DNA of 64,000 nt from contig JAMPFD010000001.1 of NCBI GenBank assembly GCA_023664625.1, forward strand, positions 1-64,000, read 5' to 3'. Positions 37,236-44,359 of the stretch are shown piece by piece. Position 1 is the first letter of the stretch, and each line of letters begins with the position of its first letter. Source of the stretch: Bacillota bacterium (lineage in GTDB: Bacteria; Bacteroidota; Bacteroidia; Bacteroidales; Bacteroidaceae). The translations under genes and the position numbers were made by a program. Under the pieces are notes generated by a model. That model searched no databases, had not been told where the DNA came from, and saw only the letters and a list, made by a program, of their open reading frames with translations.

Positions 37236-38194
37236 CCTTTTGCTTCATACTGCTTACGGTACTGTCCGTCGCAAGCCTCCTGTACGGTTCCGTGGACATT
37301 CCGGCGGAGCAGGTGTTCCGTGTGCTTGCCGGAGGTTATGCCGACAAAGAAAGCTGGACATATATCATCATAGAATCCAGACTCCCTCAGACCATCACTG
37401 CCCTGCTCTGCGGTGCAGCCCTTGCAACATCGGGGCTGCTCCTGCAGACCGGTTTCAGGAACCCTCTTGCCGGTCCGTCCATTCTCGGAATATCCAGCGG
37501 AGCATCATTGGGCGTCGCCATTGTCACGCTCCTTAGCGGCGGCGTTCTCTCTGCCATAGCGGCAGCATTCGGCGGAGCGATGGCTATCATTATCATGCTC
37601 CTTATCATATCCACTGTAGTCAGAAGCAGCATGACACTGCTCATTGTCGGAATAATGATAAACTATCTCACATCCTCCGTTGTATCATTATGCAACTTCT
37701 TCGCAAAGGCTGACAATGTGCAGGCTTTCGTATTTTGGGGAATGGGAAGTTTCAGTGACGTCGGCCTGCGCCAACTGCCGGCATTCGCCGCTTGCTGTAT
37801 AACAGGACTCGTGATTTCCGCAACACTTGTAAAGCGGCTCAACGCCATACTCGTCGGCGAGACCTACGCGGCAAGTCTTGGTGTCAACGTCAGCAGGACA
37901 CGCTGGCTGACACTCCTCTCGACAGGATTGCTTACCGCGGCAAGCACAGCTTTCTGCGGACCTATAGCATTCATAGGACTGGCTGTCCCACACATAGCCC
38001 GTTTCATCACGGGAACCTCAAACCACAAGACCCTTCTTCCAGCAACCATGTTCTGTGGCGCAGCAATAGCCGTGGCCTGCAATATCATCTGCGCACTGCC
38101 CGAGAACCTTATCATCCCCGTAAACACAATAACCCCCATATTCGGAGCCCCGGTGATTATCTATACATTATTTATAAAAAAAGCAAAAAGGTAA
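37223..38194 (+). CDS. btuC: FecCD-type ABC permease (BtuC-like)
   Basis: A 323-aa inner-membrane permease with about ten helices, the family motifs NPLAGPSILGISSGASLG and FCGPIAFIGLAVPHIARF. It should move cobalamin into the cytoplasm with an ATPase. The ATPase gene (btuD) is not next to it: glyS follows. The gene's stop lies inside an inverted repeat (38187-38222). Confidence 0.9.
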   Translation: MLRIAFCFILLTVLSVASLLYGSVDIPAEQVFRVLAGGYADKESWTYIIIESRLPQTITALLCGAALATSGLLLQTGFRNPLAGPSILGISSGASLGVAIVTLLSGGVLSAIAAAFGGAMAIIIMLLIISTVVRSSMTLLIVGIMINYLTSSVVSLCNFFAKADNVQAFVFWGMGSFSDVGLRQLPAFAACCITGLVISATLVKRLNAILVGETYAASLGVNVSRTRWLTLLSTGLLTAASTAFCGPIAFIGLAVPHIARFITGTSNHKTLLPATMFCGAAIAVACNIICALPENLIIPVNTITPIFGAPVIIYTLFIKKAKR

Positions 38195-38222
38195 TGCTAT
38201 TCGAAAAAAAAACATTACCTTT
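38187..38222. terminator. Inverted repeat at the btuC end overlapping the glyS -7 box
   Basis: AAAGGTAATG (38187-38196) and CATTACCTTT (38213-38222) form a 10-bp stem with a loop of mostly As. The right arm also holds the -7 box of glyS. It may weaken read-through from the btu operon. Confidence 0.4.
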
Positions 38223-38223
38223 G
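38216..38223 (+). promoter_or_regulatory. -7 box of glyS
   Basis: TACCTTTG fits the consensus and lies 32 bases before the ATG at 38256. Confidence 0.6.
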
Positions 38224-38255
38224 CAATAACATTGTAAAATTATCATAACAAAAAT

Positions 38256-39806
38256 ATGGCACAGGAAGATGTATTCAAGAAAATAGTAAGCCACTGTAAA
38301 GAATATGGCTTCGTATTCCCATCATCAGAGATTTATGACGGACTCGGTGCTGTCTATGACTACGGTCAGAACGGTGTCGAACTGAAAAACAATATCAAGC
38401 AGTACTGGTGGCAGTACATGGTGCTCCTGCATGAAAACATTGTGGGTATCGATTCCGCAATCTTCATGCACCCTACCATCTGGAAGGCTTCCGGTCATGT
38501 CGACGCTTTCAACGACCCTCTCATCGACAACCGCGACTCAAAGAAACGCTATCGCGCCGATGTCCTCATCGAAGACCAGATCGCTAAATATGAGGAAAAG
38601 GTCGAGAAGGAAGTGGAGAAAGCACGCAAGCGCTTCAAGGAGAGCTTCGACGAGGCACAATACCGTGCCACATCGCCGAAAGTAGCAGAGCTCCTCGCCA
38701 AGCGCGATGCCCTGCACAACCGCTATCAAGAGGTAATGAACGCCGAGGGAGGCATTGACCTTGACGGACTGAAGCAGATTATCCTCGACGAGGAAATCGC
38801 ATGCCCTATCTCCGGAACACGCAACTGGACCGACGTCCGCCAGTTCAACCTCATGTTCAAGACAGAAATGGGTGCCGCGGCAGAAGGAGCGTCAACAATT
38901 TACCTCCGTCCTGAGACAGCACAGGGAATCTTTGTCAACTACCTCAACGTGCAGAAGACAGGACGCATGAAGCTCCCGTTCGGCATCGCACAGATAGGCA
39001 AGGCCTTCCGTAACGAAATCGTGGCACGCCAGTTCGTCTTCCGCATGCGTGAGTTCGAACAGATGGAGATGCAGTTCTTCGTTAAGCCGGGCACGGAACT
39101 CGAATGGTTCAAGGAATGGAAAGAGCGCCGCATGGCATGGCACCAGGCTCTCGGCTTCGGGGCAGAGAACTACCGTTTCCACGACCATGACAAGCTTGCC
39201 CACTACGCCAACGCCGCAACTGATGTCGAGTTCCACATGCCGTTTGGTTTCAAGGAGGTGGAAGGTATACACTCACGCACAAACTTCGACCTATCACAGC
39301 ATGCGAAATTCTCCGGAAAGAAAATCGAATACTTCGATCCTGAGACCAATGAGAGATACACACCGTACGTCATCGAGACATCTATCGGCGTAGACCGTAT
39401 GTTCCTTTCCGTCATGTGCCACTCCTATGAGGAGGAGAAACTTGAGAACGGCGAAACACGCACAGTACTTCACCTGCCTGCGGCTCTCGCACCGGTGAAG
39501 CTTGCCGTATTCCCTCTCACAAAGAAGGATGGTCTCCCTGAAAAGGCGCGCGAGATAATCAACGACCTTAAGTTCCACTTCAACTGCCAGTATGAGGAGA
39601 AAGACCAGATTGGAAAACGCTACCGTCGTCAGGATGCCATCGGTACTCCTTACTGCGTAACCGTCGACCATCAGACACTTGAAGACAACACCGTGACTCT
39701 GCGCTACCGCGACTCCATGGAGCAGGAGCGTGTCAACATCGCTGACCTCCGCGGCATCATAGAAGATAAGGTAAGCATCTCAAGCCTTCTCAAAAACTTG
39801 AAGTAA
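38256..39806 (+). CDS. glyS: Glycyl-tRNA synthetase (class II, alpha2 type)
   Basis: A 516-aa single-chain glycyl-tRNA synthetase. Class II motifs are visible: motif 2 in GKAFRNEIVARQFVFRMREFEQMEMQ (about residue 247) and motif 3 in TSIGVDRMF. Begins with the family KIVSHCKEYGFVFPSSEIYDGL and ends with the anticodon-binding domain (APVKLAVFPL onward). It has an insertion rich in Lys/Glu near 105-170, normal for the type. Confidence 0.95.
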   Translation: MAQEDVFKKIVSHCKEYGFVFPSSEIYDGLGAVYDYGQNGVELKNNIKQYWWQYMVLLHENIVGIDSAIFMHPTIWKASGHVDAFNDPLIDNRDSKKRYRADVLIEDQIAKYEEKVEKEVEKARKRFKESFDEAQYRATSPKVAELLAKRDALHNRYQEVMNAEGGIDLDGLKQIILDEEIACPISGTRNWTDVRQFNLMFKTEMGAAAEGASTIYLRPETAQGIFVNYLNVQKTGRMKLPFGIAQIGKAFRNEIVARQFVFRMREFEQMEMQFFVKPGTELEWFKEWKERRMAWHQALGFGAENYRFHDHDKLAHYANAATDVEFHMPFGFKEVEGIHSRTNFDLSQHAKFSGKKIEYFDPETNERYTPYVIETSIGVDRMFLSVMCHSYEEEKLENGETRTVLHLPAALAPVKLAVFPLTKKDGLPEKAREIINDLKFHFNCQYEEKDQIGKRYRRQDAIGTPYCVTVDHQTLEDNTVTLRYRDSMEQERVNIADLRGIIEDKVSISSLLKNLK

Positions 39807-39928
39807 GCACCGCGGATTCCCGTAATGCACAATCCGCTTCGGGAGCGGCAGCCATCCTGCCGCATCTGAACCGGGAGAAACATTGATACAAACATTTTTG
39901 GCTACCCGCGCAACCGGGCACTTGCTTA

Positions 39929-40543
39929 ATGAAGAAGATAATATATTTTATGGCTTTCGTCGCTGTCTCACTGCTGTCATCATGCAGCGAGACAGAGGAT
40001 GAAGCTACCGAATTCGCTGACTGGCAAAACCGCAATGAGGCCTATTTCATAACGAAATATGCAGACATCCTCGCACAGAAAGCCGCAGGAGTGACAACTG
40101 TCGATACAGTCCGCTGCTACTCAAAGAATCCGATGACAAAAAATCCGACAGATTTTATTGTCATAGAAAAACTTACTGACGGCACAGGAACAGTCTCTCC
40201 TGTACAGACAGACTCTGTGAGAATCCACTACCGTGGATACCTCATCCCGTCAGAATCCTACCAGACAACACTGGACGACGGGACGGTCGTAGGATACCAG
40301 TTTGACTCCTCATGGACAGGAGGGTACGACCTCTCGCTCATGAATCCGTATGTCGGCAAGACGGGAAATTTCATTGACGGCTTCACGACGGCATTGCTCA
40401 ATATGCACGACGGTGACCGTTGGAGAGTATATATCCCACACCAGCTCGGCTACGGCGGAAGCACTTCGGGCAGCATCCCCGCTTTCAGCACGCTCGTATT
40501 TGACATAACACTTGTCAAGCACTGGCAGCCAACATTAAACTGA
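39929..40543 (+). CDS. FKBP-type peptidyl-prolyl isomerase lipoprotein
   Basis: A 204-aa lipoprotein (LLSSCS, Cys about residue 20). The C-terminal FKBP domain (about 85-200) shows VRIHYRGYLIPS, DSSWTGGYDL, GNFIDGFTTALLNMHDGDRWRVYIPHQLGYG and FSTLVFDITLVK, so the fold and many pocket residues are present. It likely helps fold envelope proteins. A terminator follows. Confidence 0.9.
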   Translation: MKKIIYFMAFVAVSLLSSCSETEDEATEFADWQNRNEAYFITKYADILAQKAAGVTTVDTVRCYSKNPMTKNPTDFIVIEKLTDGTGTVSPVQTDSVRIHYRGYLIPSESYQTTLDDGTVVGYQFDSSWTGGYDLSLMNPYVGKTGNFIDGFTTALLNMHDGDRWRVYIPHQLGYGGSTSGSIPAFSTLVFDITLVKHWQPTLN

Positions 40544-40558
40544 ACGACATTACATAAT

Positions 40559-40603
40559 AATGCCATTGTGAGAAAATAAAATCTCATGATGGCATTTTCT
40601 TTT
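40559..40603 (+). terminator. Terminator of the FKBP gene
   Basis: A 13-15-bp stem with one mismatch (AATGCCATTGTGAGA with TCTCATGATGGCATT), followed by TTCTTTTC. Confidence 0.75.
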
Positions 40604-40645
40604 CATCCCATATCTATATAATCAGGTGTACACAGAATAATATTT

Positions 40646-41232
40646 TAAGTAACTGTTGGAAACCGGTTTTATACTAAGCTCGGGCAAGAATATATTCCAT
40701 TACAAGAAGAGAGCCAACGTTTTCGCCAAGCCGGATGAGCAGAGTTAAGTTCACTTAAACTCTGCCATGGCGAGAAAAGAGAGAATGAAATTCAATAATG
40801 GCTTCTATACATGATATGGTAAGCATGTCAAAGAACACTGTTTTTATCCATGCCACAAACCATGACATTTCATGGCGCAAAGGTACAACATTTTGCATCG
40901 GAAATAAAGTATTATGCGTATACACTTATGGATACAACCTCCTTCCATCCAACATCCACAAAAAGACCCAAGCATCAGAATATCGCAAAAGCCACACAGC
41001 CTATAGGATGCAAGACTTTATGTATCAGAACCATACCAGGCTACGACAGAGAAATAAGCAACTATTGAGAATTATTTTATAATGTAATATTTACCCACCA
41101 AACCTTATTCTTTTAGGCGATTAGCACCTATCACTCAATCAAAATGCCCGCATTGTTCCTTCGGTTTCGCACACTAACCGCCTAAAAAAACAACTGCGGC
41201 TTTAGTATAAACTAATTTACAACAGTTACTTA
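40646..41232. mobile_element. Longer inverted-repeat element related to 17410-17705
   Basis: 587 bases between TAAGTAACTGTTGGAAACCG (left) and the complementary right end TTTACAACAGTTACTTA; the 31-bp imperfect inverted repeats match those at 17410 and 1-105. No gene is convincing. It holds the same structured core (40720-40778) and the AATGCCCGCATT hairpin. No target duplication is clear. The middle 300 bases are unlike the smaller element, so it may carry unrelated cargo. Confidence 0.65.
40720..40778 (+). ncRNA. Conserved structured core, possible RNA
   Basis: An outer stem TTTTCGCCA with TGGCGAGAAAA, the shared bulge strand AGCCGGATGA, and an inner hairpin GCAGAGTT...AACTCTGC. Compared with 17538-17596 the paired bases change together in the inner stem. 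The bases after it (GAGAATGAAATTCAA) are also shared. Confidence 0.45.
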
Positions 41233-41820
41233 CAAAAAGAATTATATTTTCACAGCATCATACCTCCGTCATTATTGCTATCTACCTCAAAAAAGGATAC
41301 ACTCTTGGCCCTCGGATGTCAACAGCTTACAAGGCTGATATTTCCGGAACAGGATACCGGCAACAAGCCCGGACAATTCATCCCCAATAGCATCAGGACT
41401 TACGGCAGATGCTGAAAAGACAGAAAAAGTATTTGTTACTTGTTGGTAGTCAATATTATACGTGCCATACGGTAGAAAAGTGGCTGTAGTAGTTTCTAAA
41501 TGAGTTCTACAAGTGTAAATTTAACGTATTTAACTATCCTTAAGGCGAAAAGCAGGGAATAAATAAACAATTTACCTTCAAAAAAAGAGAAAAAGACATC
41601 CTTCTTGTGGGCAAGGTACACACATCACTTTACTTTATTATGTAAGCGTATATATAGTACGCTTAAAATAAAGTGAAATGAAAGTAGGGAAAAGATAATC
41701 ACCATGCTGTACTTTATATTTTCCCTACCTTTCTTTTTTGAAGGTCAAGTTCTTTAATAATGCCATTTACGTATCATTTTCCGCCATTTTACATGTTTTA
41801 CAATTAAATATTTGATTTAC
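41233..41820. other. Intergenic region before the second defence island
   Basis: About 590 bases without a clear gene. A frame reading IYLKKGYTLG near 41280 is broken soon after and may be a remnant. Two neighbouring hairpins lie at 41627-41676 and 41681-41734. Confidence 0.5.
41627..41740 (+). terminator. Two tandem hairpins upstream of abiE
   Basis: Hairpin 1: CACTTTA with TAAAGTG, and inside it TAAGCGTA with TACGCTTA around TATATAG (41627-41676). Hairpin 2: GAAAGTAGGGAAAAGATAA with TTATATTTTCCCTACCTTTC (41681-41734), followed by TTTTTT. The second looks like an intrinsic terminator; the first may be a binding site or part of a small transcript. Confidence 0.5.
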
Positions 41821-41866
41821 TGGAAAGAAAGTAGCTTGTTTATGTCTTACTTTCACAAAAATATAG

Positions 41867-41874
41867 TAACTTTG
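41867..41874 (+). promoter_or_regulatory. -7 box of the AbiE/type I restriction operon
   Basis: TAACTTTG is a perfect -7 box; TTGTTTA at 41837-41843 lies roughly in the -33 position. Transcription starts near 41881, so the ATG at 41893 is the true start of abiEi, not 41812. This seems to be the only promoter for the next ten genes. Confidence 0.7.
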
Positions 41875-41892
41875 TGGCAAAATATACAACTG

Positions 41893-42498
41893 ATGGCAGA
41901 AAACAGTTCTTTCAAAGCAATGGAAGCGATTGTTGAGCGAACAGAAAACGGGAAAATCCTGATACCGGATGACTTCACATTATGTGGAACTCCGGACTCT
42001 GTCCGCTCTGGTCTAACGCGCCTATGTAAAAACGGGAAACTGAACCGTTTTGCTAAGGGTATATACTATATCCCTATGTATGACAAATGGGACGGAACAC
42101 CTCGCGAACCATCTCTTGATGCAATTGCACAACGGATAGCGGATAGGGATAAAGCTCGGATTATCCCAACGGGCATATATGCACTCAATCGTTTGGGGCT
42201 TTCCACACAGGTCCCAACCAACATTATATATATCACAGACGGTTCGGCACGCCATGTGAAATTTGGCGCAGGAAAAAGTATCATATTCCGTCATAGCAAC
42301 GACCTTAGCAACTTTGCCTATCAGTCCAAAGTGATGCAGATGGCAATTATGGCGATGCGCGAAATTGGAGAAAACGCCATCACTGATGAACAAATAGCCA
42401 AGATAAAAAACATAATAAAGGACTCCGTGTCGGAAGACGACTTCAATCATGATATTGTGCTCACTCCGATTTGGATAAGAAAAATTTTGCAGCGATGA
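41893..42498 (+). CDS. AbiEi-like antitoxin (DUF6088)
   Basis: A 201-aa antitoxin of a type IV toxin-antitoxin/abortive-infection system. The N-terminal winged-helix part (ILIPDDFTLCGTPDSVRSGLTRLCKNGKLNRFAKGIYYIP) is the DNA-binding domain; the rest is the AbiEi-like domain. It should counter the nucleotidyltransferase toxin and repress its own promoter. Its stop overlaps the toxin's start (ATGA at 42495). Confidence 0.88.
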   Translation: MAENSSFKAMEAIVERTENGKILIPDDFTLCGTPDSVRSGLTRLCKNGKLNRFAKGIYYIPMYDKWDGTPREPSLDAIAQRIADRDKARIIPTGIYALNRLGLSTQVPTNIIYITDGSARHVKFGAGKSIIFRHSNDLSNFAYQSKVMQMAIMAMREIGENAITDEQIAKIKNIIKDSVSEDDFNHDIVLTPIWIRKILQR

Positions 42499-43547
42499 AG
42501 TTTGTAGATTTATCAAGACAAGACCAGGTGGATGTGCTTGACCGCGTTTCCACAGAATTAAATATCCGTCAGCGTGAGGTCATTGAGAAAGACTGGTGGG
42601 TGACAGCTGTGCTTCGTGTCCTGTTCAGGCTGCCTTATGCCAATCACCTTTCGTTCAAAGGTGGCACTTCGTTGAGCAAGTGCTGGCACCTGATAGACCG
42701 CTTCTCAGAAGACATTGACATTGCCATAGACCGTGAATATCTTGGTTTTACGGGTACATTGTCAAAGACGCAGATTAGCGACAAACTCCGCCGTGCCGCC
42801 TGCTCGTTTGTGAGAGAAACCATGCAACACGATTTGGCGGAACAACTTTATCAAAGCGAAATATCAAAGGATAAGTTCAAAGTGAGCGTAAATATCACTC
42901 CTATCTCAACAACCGATCCGGAAGTTATAGACATAAACTACGATTCTGTGTTGTCACTTTCCATTAAAGGAAACGGAGGTCAGTATATTCTTCCCAAAGT
43001 AAAAGTGGAAGTCAGCGGCAGGTCAATGGGTGAACCTGTCAATGAGATTGCGCTCAACTCGATGATAGACCAGGTTTATCCCAACGCACCTTTTGCAGAA
43101 GAGAAATTCACTGTGCGTGCCGTCATACCAGAACGTACATTCCTTGAGAAAGTGTTTCTGTTGCATGAGGAATTTGCCAAGCCAAAAGAATTGATTCGGG
43201 TGGAACGTATGTCACGCCACATGTACGACATCGGACAGATGTTGAAAACACCTATTGGCGAACGCGCCATCAATGACAAGGAACTCTATCAACAAGTAGT
43301 AGAACACCGTCGCACATTCATTGGCCTGCGTGGGTTTGACTACGATACGCTTTACCCGGCTACACTCAACATCATTCCTCCGGCAGAAATCATTGAACAA
43401 TGGAAAGAAGACTACGAGAATATGCGTATGTATATGATTTATGGTGAATCCGCTTCATTCGAGGATTTGATAAATAATCTCCAAGAGTTAAATAAAAAGA
43501 TAAGAAATAAAAAATTCCAACCATATAAAACGACGAGTACACGATGA
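42495..43547 (+). CDS. abiEii: AbiEii nucleotidyltransferase toxin
   Basis: A 350-aa AbiEii-type toxin. Diagnostic motifs: FKGGTSLSK near residue 56 and SEDIDIAID near 75, the nucleotidyltransferase metal site; a FLEKVFLLH region follows. Related toxins add nucleotides to tRNA ends and block growth. The ATG at 42495 overlaps the antitoxin stop; an ATG at 42471 would add eight residues. Confidence 0.9.
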   Translation: MKFVDLSRQDQVDVLDRVSTELNIRQREVIEKDWWVTAVLRVLFRLPYANHLSFKGGTSLSKCWHLIDRFSEDIDIAIDREYLGFTGTLSKTQISDKLRRAACSFVRETMQHDLAEQLYQSEISKDKFKVSVNITPISTTDPEVIDINYDSVLSLSIKGNGGQYILPKVKVEVSGRSMGEPVNEIALNSMIDQVYPNAPFAEEKFTVRAVIPERTFLEKVFLLHEEFAKPKELIRVERMSRHMYDIGQMLKTPIGERAINDKELYQQVVEHRRTFIGLRGFDYDTLYPATLNIIPPAEIIEQWKEDYENMRMYMIYGESASFEDLINNLQELNKKIRNKKFQPYKTTSTR

Positions 43548-44359
43548 TGTTCACAGATAGAATGGGAATTGAAATTCCCGAATCCCCAATAACAGTACGA
43601 AATGATGCCCCTTCTGCTTTCCGAAACTATCTGCTCCAATTGATGAGGAAATATGAAACAAGTCTTAAAAAGATACGCTCCTATGTATGTTTCGTTACAA
43701 AAGAAGCTGAAGACCCTAATAATTGGGGTGAAAATGATTTTATGAAAAGCGAAGTGCAATCCATTATAGAGAGTTGCCCTTGGTATCGTATTTATGACAT
43801 AATAGAATATTTCTATGCGAATTTACTTGCCAATAAAGTAGAATTTGAAAAAGACATAAATGCTTATTTTGTGGAGAAAGGCATTGGATGGAAACTTACC
43901 AATGGCATCATCAAGGTAAGGGGTGAAGAAGCATTTGAGCAGAAGATAGCAGAAGCAGTTGACATATTAGGTAAAGTTAACCTTGTAACCTCACAGAATG
44001 AAATTCTTGAAGCTCTAAAGGATATGTCAAAGAGACCTGCTCCTGATATTACAGGCTCTGTACAACATTCAGTTGCTGCATTAGAGTGTTTATGTCGCGA
44101 AATAGCAGGAGATAGAAAAGCGACATTAGGTAAACTTATCAATGACAATCCGAATATTGTTCCCAAACCGTTAGATAATGTTATAAAAGAAATTTTGGGA
44201 TTTGCCTCTGAGCAAGGACGTCATCTTAAAGAAGGTGGTGCACCCAATTATGAGGAAGCAGAACTTGTCACACATCTTAGTGCCTCTCTATGTACATATC
44301 TTACCAAAAAGAAATTTAATATAGAGAATAACGTTTTAGATGATTGGTCGAATGAATAA
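43544..44359 (+). CDS. AbiJ-like abortive infection protein
   Basis: A 271-aa protein. The first 100 residues (DAPSAFRNYLLQLMRKYETSLKKIRSYVCF...WYRIYDIIEYFYANL) match the AbiJ N-terminal domain type 4 pattern. The C-terminal part has the HEPN-like pattern of abortive-infection proteins, with an R-H pair in GRHLKEGG. It overlaps abiEii by four bases (ATGA) and hsdM by eight, so it is co-translated with both. It may cut RNA when phage attack is sensed. The exact role is inferred. Confidence 0.75.
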   Translation: MMFTDRMGIEIPESPITVRNDAPSAFRNYLLQLMRKYETSLKKIRSYVCFVTKEAEDPNNWGENDFMKSEVQSIIESCPWYRIYDIIEYFYANLLANKVEFEKDINAYFVEKGIGWKLTNGIIKVRGEEAFEQKIAEAVDILGKVNLVTSQNEILEALKDMSKRPAPDITGSVQHSVAALECLCREIAGDRKATLGKLINDNPNIVPKPLDNVIKEILGFASEQGRHLKEGGAPNYEEAELVTHLSASLCTYLTKKKFNIENNVLDDWSNE

